A DNA stretch of 64,000 bases from Apis mellifera. Taxonomy: Eukaryota > Arthropoda > Insecta > Hymenoptera > Apidae. The notes under the pieces are model-generated. The model made no database searches. It saw only the letters and a program-made list of their open reading frames with translations, and had not been told where the DNA came from. The stretch is taken from the NCBI RefSeq assembly GCF_003254395.2, contig NC_037647.1, forward strand, positions 11,908,050-11,972,049. The letters are read 5' to 3'. The position numbers and the translations under genes are program-made. Shown here in pieces: positions 36,850 through 48,820 of this stretch; positions within the stretch are counted from its first letter, which is position 1, and each line of letters opens with the position of its first letter.

Positions 36850-38689
36850 GTTTTATAATATTAATTCTTTACTATTTGATATTTAACAAATTTTATTTAA
36901 ACTCAATATATTTTTTAATATATGTGTACTCCTGAGAAACGCAACTTCCGTTAAAATGTAGCAATGAGAAACATGAAGGTTGTCGAATATATACACGTCG
37001 AATAGATCTACATAGGTTCTACATACGCATGTTCAGTAAAGATTTGGATTTTTAATAAAATAATTCAAAGTGATTTCATTTAAATATATAATAGTAAATA
37101 TTTTTCAAATAGATCATATAAATTATTATTATGTAGTATTTAGATATATACTTATATATAAAAATAAATTTTAAGGAATAAATATTGGCCAATATATAAA
37201 TATATAGGTTATTCTCATTGCATTTATAATCTTATATTAATTAAATTTTTAATTAAAAATGATTTTTAAAAAGGTAAAATATATCTTAAGAAAAGATATA
37301 AAAAAAAAATTGTAAAAAATTCATAATTTATGAAAATTGTATAAAAAAAAAAATTTTAAATAAAATATAGTTTCTTATAAAAGAAACTATATTTGTATAA
37401 CTTAAAAAAAAGTTATTTCTTTTATAATTTAATAATTCAAGATTATTTTTTTAACAATATCATAAAAATGGTGAAATTTGCATTTAAAATTATAGAAAAA
37501 TTGTACATTTTTATACTTTATTGCATATATATATTTAATATTGTATTTTAGTATTTTTATTATACAATATATTATATATATATATATTTATTAATATTTT
37601 TTTCTTTTTTTTTTTTTTAAATTTTTTTTTCTAGATTTTCCAACATTTTACATTTACAAGTCTATTTTTACAAGTTTTTCGTTTCGGATATTTCTTTATG
37701 AAATTTGTTAAATAAATACTTTTAAAATAAATAAATAATAAAAAAAATAATACAAAATTGTTATAAGAAACTTGTTTGAAGTTTTAACTATAAGATGCAA
37801 GTCTAAATTATAGATTTGTATAAATTTTTAACAAAAAATTAATAATTAATTAATTTTCAATATAATATTATTGAAAATAATGATATCAAATTACATGACC
37901 AAAAATAATGATACTCCGTCCTTTTCGTACAATATTGCTTTCCTTTTTTGTGTCATCATATATCTTCTTGCATATTTTATTATGTAAGTGTGTGTGTTGT
38001 GACAAGTTAGAGCTTCTACAATCCAAACGTGAGATGACGCTGATTTTTAATCGTTGTCTTACTTATCGGCAAAATATATTTTGTATTTTTAATATCATTT
38101 ATCTTTTTAATATATATTTTTAAATTTTACATTTTATGTTACATTTTTATAAAAAATGTACAAATTTTTATTCTATATATTTTTTTTTGTTATTTTATAT
38201 ATATATTTTTATTTTATACATTGTACATATCGTATTTTACACATATATATTTTTTTTTTATATATGATACGATTTGTATACAAATCAGAAAAAAATTTCA
38301 TTACTTTTTTTTCGATTATATTCTCTAGAAATTCCATTTTTTTTTATTTGTGAAAAAAAAATTTTTTTTATAAGAAATAATTTCTAATTTATAAATATTT
38401 CTAATTTATATATATTAGAAAATGGATTTTATTAATACATATTCAAAACTATATAATTTCTAATACACACATGCATATATTATTTTTTTATCATTAGATA
38501 TTAAAAGGTATTATAAATTTAAATTATATAATATATATGTATGTATCTATGTTATGTTAATTTTATATAATATATCTAAATGTGTTATTTTGGAAGAATT
38601 AAATATTGATAAATGTCATACAATTTATATTTATACAGAAACTTTATTATTCTAAATCAATATTAAAAAGTACAAAGCTCTTTTTTTAT
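36850..38689. other. Intergenic region, PDCD5 promoter side
   Basis: 1.84 kb. The first 200 bases (36900-37040) are less AT-rich and probably hold the PDCD5 promoter. The rest is A/T homopolymers. Two frames at 37908-38123 and 38156-38353 encode mostly Phe/Ile/Tyr low complexity and are not supported as genes. Confidence 0.4.
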
Positions 38690-41600
38690 TTAAATAGAAT
38701 TTGTACTATCATACCATGGTGGCATCCAATTTGCTGAAGGTTTTGTTTTTTTTTTAGAAATAGACAATGTACCATCAATATTATAATTTTGATCTGTTTG
38801 TCTTCTGCGTATTTCATTTTTATTCTTATCAAAAGTTTCATTATCCAAAACAACAAATGATTGACCGTTGATGTGTTGTTTTGTATTTTTACCAAAACTA
38901 GGAGAGTACGGTCTAATAATGTTAGTTTGAAGTACACAATTCGACGAAGAATCATGTATTCTTTCGGAAGACTGAAATGATGGCGAATGCCTATGTCGGA
39001 AACCTTTTGGTTCATCATCGACATTGCAAACATGAAGTCGATATGTTGGACTAGTCGATCTATGTTTTATTTTATTATTTTCCTCCATATTTGATTGCAT
39101 TTGTCTTTGGACATGCATTTGCGAAGATTTTGATCCCCTAGATTGTATTATATATACATATTACAATCAAAATTATATTTTAACGAATACTAACATTTCT
39201 ATTATAATAATTTTACAAAAAATTCGAATTTATATCTATTTTACTTTCAAATTAAATATTTCAAACCTTATATATTAATATTTTTTTATCATAAAAATAA
39301 AAAATTTCTTTATAAGTAAAAAATATCTTGTACATTAATACTAATTATTTAAATTCAATTTATTAAGAATTTTTATATAATACAAACCTTCGATTACTTA
39401 ATGGTGGTTTTCCACAGACATTATCTTCATGAACTCGCGTGTTTAATATTTGAAACGCATCTTGATCTTGAGCAGCATTCGTGAATCCAAATTGTTCTGA
39501 ATTATTATTTATCCAATAATTTTCTTTTCGCCTAGAAGCGCTTAAACTACGATCTCGTCTACGATGCATTCTCTGATCGGCTTGTAATTGATTTTCACGT
39601 TTTACGCAATAAGCAGTTTTATATTCTGGTTCAAGATCAAGATTACCTTCTAGGCGTAAATTGGCAGGCATTTTTAAACTTTCGATCCTCGGTATGTGAC
39701 CGTAAGGAATGTATTGAGCTCGTACCTCGCTGGTAATTTCATGATCGTATCGTTTGCAATCTTGTCTTCCAAAACGTACACCATATTGCGAAGAATTGAA
39801 TGTTGATCTCGAAGATAATGGTGATTTTCGACAATCTCTTTGATAATCTAAATATTTCGATTTGTATTCCGGATCTTGATCAATTTTTCTTACAAATTTT
39901 AACGTGGGAGAGGAAAGTATTTTTGATCCATCAGCTCGTCCAATTTCATCTTCTGGCTTTATAATTTTGGGCCTTTCTCTTGGGAAATCCTATAAGTAAA
40001 GAAGTGTTCAAACTATATTCTTAATAATATCCTGTCAATAAAATTCTTATATGCAGCTATTATTTCATTTTTTTGTTGTTATTGAGATATAGATAGACAA
40101 AAGATATATCGACCAAGTTAGATTAAATAAATATTACATAACAATTTCGATTCAATACAATGCAAATATAAATTAATTAGAAATAAAAGTAGAACAAGAA
40201 TCGATGAAACGATAATTTCAAGATTAGAAATTTCAATTTGCCTTATATGCATCTTTATATTCCGGGATTTCAAGTGGTGAAGTCTTCAGATCTTCTAACT
40301 TTGAAACCAGCATTTTCATCTCCTCGTCTTTCCTCTGTTTCTCCATCAACTCCTTTTTCTTTTTCCTCTCTTCCTCAGAATCTTTGCTCGAATCATGCGT
40401 CAATCGTGTCTCCCCGATACTAGGATCGATAAAATTAACAGCATCCCCCATGTATGTATTCTCAAAAAACAAGTTTCCAGTCTTTAGATGAGTTTCGGGT
40501 TTTACAGGGTGTGGACGTTCTGCAAAATACAAATACCGAAGTATTTATCAAATTTAAAAATAAGAAAGCAAATTTGCATAATCACCCTTGTTATCATGTT
40601 TCTTAAACATATCGGTATATTCCGGCACGAAATTAGCCTCCCCATTTAATTTCAAATTGGTATTTTGCCTTAACAATTCCGGCCTTCGCACACCTATAAA
40701 CGGTACATATTTTTCCTGATTTTCCGTCGTCGTTTCAAATTCACCCTCGAGTTTTAAATGCGTAGGTACACGTATAAGTTCCGGTCGACTAACGTTCAAC
40801 CATTGGATGAATTTTTCACATTTCTCAGTGGTTGTTTCCAAATCACCTTCCATTTTTAAAGATGTGGATCTACGTGCTAGGTCGGGTTTATGCCGACCTT
40901 CGTAAGCCACGTACGACGAATAAGTTTCCGTATCCGTGTATAATTCACTATCACGTTTGAAACTGGTACCCCTGTTACATCGTGGACATATTAATTGAAC
41001 GATCAAAACAAATAGATGGATTAATTCCTATACAGAGAAATAATTTTATTTTGTTTAATAAATTATTATACCATTATTAAAAAAGAATTTATCATTTTCA
41101 TACACGCTTATGGATTAATCGAAATATAAATATTCTTTGAGAAATTTTATTATATCGATATTATATTCATACCTTCTGCTCAAAGAATTTCGTTTAAGAG
41201 AATTGGTAAGCGGTTCGGTCTCCATTGTATTATTATCGTCATTGATCTCGCTCGTTTTATTTTTAATCGGATTTACTTCCTCTCGTTCCCTTACATCTTT
41301 CCCAACTAAAGCTCGCCTACTTTCGCTCGATTCCTTCGTCCCAAGATTTCGAGGCCAGACACATTCCTACGGTAAGGGGTACATCTATGAAAATTTAACA
41401 ACATTACTTGGATCACGAAGGTATATAGGCTTGAAACGAGTTGTATAGTATTTAAAAAGTTGATTCATCATGTTAGAGATGAGGAATACGAACCTCGAGG
41501 GATTCTTCGCTTCTCGCGCGGAAAGCTTGGCGGTATTCGGACACGAGATCTTCGTTTTCAGCCTCGACGTAAACTTGAAGATTGTCCTTCGGTTGCCCCT

Positions 41601-44600
41601 CTACACGCCTCCTTCGATAACGGGCCAACTCGTCCACTGTCAGTCCTTCCAGCAAAGGCCATATTTCCTTCGATTTATTCCTTCTTCGGTTTTTCTTTCT
41701 ACTCTGTGCTAGCTCGGTGTCCGAGGAAGATTTATTGACCCCGTGGGAGGACCATCCAATTTTATATGTACGACGCCTATAATAACGCGTTATAAAAAGT
41801 AATCGTTCAGAAAGTAGAATGAAAATTGGAAAAAATTTTTCTTTCTCTGATTTATCGCCATCGAGATATTTTTCCTCGAGGATGCTTAAAAGGGAAGGAT
41901 CATAACGAGTTGATCATAAAACTAAACAAAGAATAATAATGCGTTCGTTGAGGAAGGAATTATTTCGTATAAAAATTATTGTAATTTTCCTGGATAAATG
42001 TTTTCGAAATAGAAAAACAAATTAATGAAAAAGATAATGAATTGTAAAAATAAAAATGGCATTTTTTAATTTGGAAATAAAACGTGATAAAACGTCACGT
42101 GTAATCGTTATAAAATCGCAACAAGACGAAAGAAAAGAAAGATGGAGCATCGAACCGGGTGGATGCCCGGAACGGACTGAAATGTTTCAGCAAGTGTATT
42201 GAAGCTGCGGGAGGATATAAAGGTGGGCGGAAGTGGAGGTGGTGCAGCCCGAGGAGGGTCGAACGGAGGAACAGGAAGAGGGTGGTACGTGCCTTTACGG
42301 AACGAGCCTTCCAGACGCGACGCATCGATCTACAACAACGAGAGGGGGAAGGGAGGGGAGAGAGGGAGAGCGAGGGAGAGCGAGGGAGAGCGAGGGAGAG
42401 CGAGGGAGAGAGGGAGAGAAGTTCGAAAAAGAAATTTCGTTAAAGCCTAATAGTTTACGTGCACGGAAATGTTTAAGCATTATCCAGTTTCGTACCAACG
42501 ACATTGACGACGTAACAATCCTTATCGGAATCTATATAAATGTTTCGACCTAAAAAGAATCTTTGCTAACTTATGTCGCGATAGAACGATAGAAATTGGA
42601 TAAAATGGATGATGGAATTGGTAAAAATAGACAATGAAAATTGTGATAGATGGAATATGGGCACGAATTTATTTTCGCATTTCGTCGATTCATTGAGTTT
42701 TATTTTTAAAGTTTCATAGATAATATTGAAATCTGATGTCGAAAATGTAACGTAAAGAAGAAACTTAAATTATTGTGATTTTTTGATGAACGATTACAGA
42801 AGATGAATGAATTAAATCTTTAAAGATTTATTTCTGATAACGTTATTTTTAAATTCGCAGACAACGATAATTGAAAATTTTCGAAATAGAATGGCTGGTT
42901 AATTAAAAATAAAAAATAAAATTATCTGTTTAGCAATCAATACTTCAACATGACCTACAAAATACAAGGAAGTGAGTGTAATTGACCAACATTTCTTCGT
43001 GATTGGCACACAATTATATTACCTTTACTGGAAACTGGCCCTGATTTCAAACATGTGCTCTTTATCGATATACAGATTTGGGACGTGTACAAATATCTAC
43101 CCACAAATCTTAAATGAGCTTTTGAACAAACAGATCTTTATCAATTAGACATTTACAAATTAAAAAAGGTTACATAAGTTATACAAATAATTACAAGAAT
43201 TTTAAATAATATAATTCTTAATCGATAATAAATGATTTATAGCACGTTGAATTGTATTATTTAAAAGAATTTATTACTTCAGAGTAATTTATTTCAACTT
43301 GTAGTTTGTGCTTTACGTGATCAATGACCATCATGATCACGCGATAAAAGACTATCAATGTATTTTGGGAAAGCAATTGAGATGTAAAACACGAACAAAC
43401 TTAACGAATATTTATAATTTTTCGTTTATTTTTTAATTTCATGTATCTTCGTCAGACTGAACGTATTTCATAATCGAGTTCGAAACCGATTCCTCTTTCG
43501 CTCATAAAAGAAGCAAGAAGTTAGGTTAGTTGTTATTACTCGAGAATTACCTTCCATGTGCCGAATAATCGTGAGGGTCAACGAAGGAAACGCGACGTCA
43601 AAGTTCAACATAACCTGGTGACCTCGATTTTCCATGATTGTAGCCGACCACGAATTTTACATACACCGACGAATAAATGTCCGTGACGTGTTGATGTACG
43701 CACACGCAACTCTACCGGTGGATTCGGTCAGTAATTTTACCGGTTCGCACGATTCGATCTACTCGATGCATTTTATACCAACACGCAAATCTAATTACTT
43801 TGAAGAAAAAAAGAGGTTATGCGCGTTTAAACAGCTGATAATTATTTTATATTAATTTATCAAAGATTGATAGAAATGTTATAAAAGAATATATATAATT
43901 ATTATACATATTGCTTTGCTAATTGAAGAAATTTTTGTTGCGTTGAGTATATATTATACATTACGTGAGTATCTATCATAAATATAAAGTAATTTCAGTA
44001 TCTCAGTTTCCTTCTATTTATTCCTATTTACGATGAATTCTTAAGGTAAACTCTTTTCTGAATTAACAAATTCGATTTCGATCGATGTTGAGGTTAATGG
44101 CAAAAAATTTTTTCGATCATTATCATATCATGTATTTAAGCTTGAAATTGTATGTGAAAAAATAATTATTGGAATCAGTTTTTTTAAATCAAAATTATCG
44201 TAGAAAAATCGTGAATGAATCAAATTTATTCAACATAAGAAATAAACAGTAAACTAATAGAGTTTTTTAACCGATTAATGAAGTTATTTAATATTTATAT
44301 ATTTAGATAAAAACGTGAATTAATTATATAAATTTGTTAATATTCGATTATAAATCAAAAGTTAACAACAATTTATTATTGGAAAAATCTTGTAGCAAAC
44401 CATTTAACATTAATGTAAGTGATGAATAGTCGAAGTACGAAGAATGCTTTTACTCAAGACAGGAAATTAACCTAGATTACAATCTATGGCCAATCATTGT
44501 CAATTTTCATTAAAATCTGACATCTATTGTCCTAAATTTCTTCGAAGTGAAGAAAAGAAGTGAAAAAGAAATTAAAATGATAATTTCTTTAAATAATTCA

Positions 44601-45484
44601 TTTATTAACGTATACGATTTATTAACGTAACATAACGATGAAATAATATTGTAATATTTTAATATTACGATAAATCATCGTATTATGATTACATGATTTA
44701 TAATATCTGGGTCACATTTTTCGAATTTTAAAAATTTATTTTTCTTTCGTGACAGAAGTTTCGATCTTCATAAAGGCACGAATCTTCCAATCATAAATTT
44801 ACATTCCAATATAAAGTTGGTTATTATGCTATACCAACTATGGAATAAATCACACAAACTTGGGAAATTGATTAAATTTTATTCGAGAGAAAAATATTGC
44901 TTCATAAATAATTGAATCTAATCTTTTCTTAAAAAATTTTTATTTCGTTAGCAGAAATTTTGAATCGTCTCCAAGATTTTAAACAAAATGATTTGTTAAT
45001 CAAAGAAACGGAATAGTAATTTGATAAAAATAACTTATTATTTGCTCAAATCAAAAATTTAATTTTTCGAAAGAAACATCATCCATGTGATCATATTTAA
45101 TTTAGAATCTTTGAAATTGGAGAAAAAACGATCGAAAGAATCTACCAAACTATTAAATTTCATTTCTATAATCACGATATAGATATTACAAGAAAGTTCT
45201 ATTTTTAAAATATAATAAATTCCTTGTTTTATGAAAAAAAGAAACCGATAATTAAAATCTCGTAAAATATTCTGAAAAATTATCGTTAATTTCTCTCAAT
45301 CAGGAGAGAAATTAAGATAGAATGACTTTTCAAGTAGTTTACGGAACAAATAGTCCCTAACGGTTCGTTAAACTTGGAAAGTTCAATAGCCTGCAATCCA
45401 TTCTCCCACCGATGCGACTTGACACCGGAAATATTTGACTATTAGTTACCTTTTGCCAGCACGATCACTTGTGCCCTCGTCCAT
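38690..45484 (-). CDS. MAP6/SAXO-like protein with Mn-type microtubule-binding modules
   Basis: Seven exons on the minus strand: 45450-45484, 41494-41776, 41173-41366, 40586-40971, 40242-40519, 39388-39989 and 38690-39137; 741 aa. Residues about 180-420 hold repeats of the form ETTTE..EKYVPF..VRRPELLR..T.LKLEGE, with variants PEYTDMF, PEYKDAY, PEYKSKY and PEYKTAY spaced 40-60 residues apart. This matches the Mn-module logic of MAP6/STOP and SAXO proteins, which stabilise neuronal, axonemal or centriolar microtubules. Residues 160-172 (...SLKRNSLSRR) and the tail are basic and Ser-rich. The intron 40241-39990 has a GC donor (AAG|GCAAAT). The first exon is inferred: MDEGTSDRAGK ends AG before GTAACT, and fits phase with exon 2 (G|CGT CGT). 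The other exons are strong. Confidence 0.78.
41777..45449 (-). other. Long first intron of the Mn-module gene
   Basis: 3.67 kb, less AT-rich than the rest of the window. Holds a GA-rich repeat (42341-42420) and a patch at 43480-43760 with CpGs and clustered regulatory-like words (GGGTCAACG, CAAAGTTCA, ACCGGT twice). No coding exon supported; short frames on both strands around 42095-42553 follow the repeat. Confidence 0.45.
42341..42420. repeat. GA-rich tandem repeat, 10-bp unit CGAGGGAGAG
   Basis: Four exact copies of the decamer at 42371-42410, with degenerate GAGGGGAG/GAGAGGG flanks. Many GAGAG words, the core of GAGA-factor sites. Confidence 0.9.
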
Positions 45485-47808
45485 TGCATTCTCCTGTCCC
45501 AACTATCAGATTCCGGCCTCTCGAATCTATCACGCCCGAAGTGATTTTGTTCCCGATCGTCGAACAGATTATTGAGAAAGGGCTGTTAACGAAACGAAAT
45601 CGATAAGATGACTCGACCGCACTAAAGCTTTCCGCTGGCGTGACTGCCTTTTCGGACAAGATGTTAATGAAAAGGTGCCGGTGATACACCTGCGCAGCTG
45701 CGACGTTCACTCGACTCGATCACACGCTAGATGGTATAAAGATCGAGCATCGAGCTCGCCTCTAGCCATCCGTTTCGATTTTGTTTTTCGAGGAATTCGA
45801 TTATACCGAGGCGTGAACATTAATTGCGGAGATTGCCCTGTCGCAATTTTCCGTTCGATTCATCAATTCTTGGAAAATCCAATTTTTACTGAACATTTCA
45901 TTTATTATTCTCTTTGTATGTAATTGGTTGGATATCGGTTATTTCTCAATTCATAAATTGCAATTTTCGTCGCATCTATTTCTATTATAACCTAACAAAT
46001 GTTGAAGGATTGATCATCATCATATACGTATCACGTATCAGATTTTTACGAATAAATTTCATTTAATATTTAACTGATATTTTTATCAGATATTTTGCAC
46101 GTGCATGCGATTAAATGTTTATATTAAATTAAATATATTAATAATATTAAATATTAAAATTCTTTCTCTTTGTCGCATACGTAGAATTCTTGATTTTGAT
46201 GTTTCTTTAGATATCATCGCGATAGTTAAACATGTATGCAATCGTTATTCACATAGATAATGCTTTTCCGTGTCATACACGCGATATGAACAAACGATGC
46301 CATTGTCAAAGCCATTGTCAAGTACGTTACATCAAGTTGAATTAATCAATCACATATATATATATCGCAAGTTATTATAAATGATAATGGATTATGAATG
46401 AAATCAGAATGTGTCTTTATAATTTATCTTTTACATATATTAGACATAGATTTCTATTATCAATCATTTTCCTCTCATATATCAAATCTGATATCTCATA
46501 CATCATAAAATTATATCCAACGATCACTCGCATTAATTGCAATACAAGTTGACTCGCACATCGTCCAACGATTTGCCATAAATTTTTTTAATCAAGATCT
46601 TGATACTAATTTTAAAATCTATAAATCTATAAATCTAATCAATTCAAATCATTACTAATTTTATCTATCAATTTTATATACCAGACATACATCAATTGAT
46701 TTGCACGAACTGTCGAATAAATGATACTTCAATGATAAGTCGAACTGAGTTATGACAATAGAAGAACGTATTCAATGTGCCGATAATGGAAGGAACATAG
46801 AAGTCTTGGAACATCTCGATAGGAGATCGGAAACAGAGAGATAGGAAATAAAAAAAAAAAGAAAAAATGAATAGAAAGTAGATAAAAATCCTAGCTTATT
46901 GGAATTAGATTACGAGGACAACGTTCAATATGTAGAATTTAACTTTGGTATCAAGATACCAATCAGCAAAAATGCTCCTGGATCCTCCCACTCATTACTC
47001 AAAGTAGTTTACTACACCACTCTTCGATGATTCTTGCTATCATGTTACATTACAATTCGACAGTGATTCTTCAAAATTTGAAGAGAGCAAAAAGAATTAA
47101 CAAATTATAAAATAAATATATAATTAATTTAATTAACATAATTAAATATGTAATTATAAATATAAGTATTCAAGAAAAAATTAAATTAAAAAAAAATATT
47201 CAAAACGATTTGAATAATCATAAATATAAAAATTCAAGATGAAACAAGAAAACAATAAAAACACAAAACACGAAGATCACAAACGAAGGAATAAAAAAAT
47301 TGACTTTTATTTTTTGTTTTAATTTAGAAAGTATATATGGAATGCATTCATAATAAACTTAGTTAATTAAGCATTTATTTTATAACATATAATATATACT
47401 TATATTTTCTACTTATATTTATTTATTAATTAATTAATATGTATATAAAGGATATTTTTGTCCTATTTAAAAGAAAAAAGAAAAAAATAAAAATATTAAA
47501 ACTTTGTTAAAAAATTTGTATATTTTATAAAGAAATTTGATTCGATGATACTCAATTATATAATAAAAATAATAAATTTAGTAAATAAATTACTAAAAAA
47601 TAATATATTAAATTAAAGATAAAGTATATTAAATTATCAAAATTAATTTAATCTTGTTTAATAAAGAAAAAAAATTTAAAAAAAGACAGAATAGAAATAA
47701 TTAAGATATAAATAAGATAATAAAGAAGACAAATTAATGTCAATTAAATATCAAAGCCATTTTTTGAATGCATAAATTTTGAGAAGCAAATAGAGGAAGA
47801 AATAAAAA

Positions 47809-48265
47809 GATAGACATAGAATAAAAATTATGACATTAGCGCCATCTTCAGAATACCGCAAATAAAATACAAATAAAAAAGATAGTAAATAAAACATAAA
47901 ATAAAAGAAAGATAAAATAGACTAAAAATTGATTGTTAATTCCATTTCTTAACTTATATATATAATCTTAACTAACCTAAAATCTCCTTAAACGTAAGAT
48001 AAAGTAGAATAAGAATAAAGAGTTAGCACCATCTTTTGAATACTAAAAATACCTTTCTAAAAGTTCTTAAGATGGCAGTAATATTTAATTTTTATTCTAT
48101 CTTATTTTGTTTTTCCGATAACTTTCACTCGAAAGATGGTACTAGTGATTTATTCTCACTCCATCTCTATATTTCTTCTAATATTTACCATCCTTTCTTT
48201 ATATGTTTTATTTGCGCCATTCTAGAGATGGCGCTGATTCCATAATTTTTATTTCTATTTCTATC
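47809..48265. repeat. Fold-back element with five CCATCT-motif copies
   Basis: Arms 47809-47871 and 48203-48265 are inverted repeats with roughly 80-85% matching bases. Inside, a second inverted pair (48023-48040 and 48064-48079) forms a nested stem. The word GCxCCATCTnnnGAA occurs at 47838 and 48025 on plus and at 48064, 48128 and 48220 on minus. No coding capacity; possibly a remnant transposon. Confidence 0.65.
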
Positions 48266-48736
48266 TTTCTTTCATTATTTCCTTTCCTTGTCTATACTTT
48301 TAAATTAACAAGTACGAAACATTAAAAAATAATTTATTCAAATTTAAATGCAAATATAAAGCGATTTTGAAGAATTTTATAATAGAAAAATTATTCCATC
48401 AAAGAAAAATATCTTTATATTTTAAATTCACAACAATACATAAAAATGAAATAATCAAGAGATAAAATAAAATTAATTTTTTTATATTTTAAAAAATTAA
48501 TTGAGTCAAAATAAATTTTATTAGATTTTTATATATATCTAATTATCTAATTATAAAAAATAAGAAACAAAAAATTTTTTTGTGTTAATAAATTAAGCTA
48601 TTTATTCCATGTTATTTCTATTTCATATATAATAATTAATAAGTCTTTTAATAATAAAAATATACAAATATTTTAACTTGCTAATAATATGTATATATAT
48701 ATTATTTAATCATATTATATATAAAGTAATATGTAT

Positions 48737-48750
48737 GTAGATATGGTAAC
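48737..48750 (+). promoter_or_regulatory. RFX X-box-like motif upstream of BBS5
   Basis: GTAGATATGGTAAC: the right half (ATGGTAAC) is a perfect X-box half-site, the left half is degenerate. It lies 71 bases before the BBS5 start. BBS genes are classic RFX/DAF-19 targets in animals. Binding is inferred. Confidence 0.45.
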
Positions 48751-48820
48751 AATATTGATTAGATTTATAATAGGTGAATTCTACAATACATTGATATAAT
48801 AATTTGCTAGTAAGAAGAAA

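Larger units (their letters stand above)
45485..48820. other. Upstream region of the Mn-module gene and intergenic DNA to BBS5
   Basis: 3.3 kb without supported coding sequence. 45485-46800 is moderately GC and CpG-containing, probably the promoter/5' UTR of the minus-strand gene. A plus-strand TATAAAG lies at 45736-45742. 46830-47760 is A-rich. 47809-48265 is a fold-back element. The last 500 bases are AT-rich and carry the BBS5 X-box candidate. Confidence 0.45.

Noticed and set aside
37908..38353. Two small hydrophobic ORFs between PDCD5 and the Mn-module gene
   Set aside because: Phe/Ile/Tyr low complexity from poly-T runs, no acidic tail or homology to the 30.6 kb membrane protein.
38686..39033. 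Alternative minus-strand ORF over the last Mn-module exon
   Set aside because: Different frame; the 38690-39137 frame joins the upstream exon in phase.
42095..42553. Several overlapping ORFs on both strands
   Set aside because: They are frames through the GA-rich decamer repeat and its flanks.
45675..45923. 82-aa plus-strand ORF
   Set aside because: No recognisable motif; arises because this patch is less AT-rich. Kept only as a possible transcript region.
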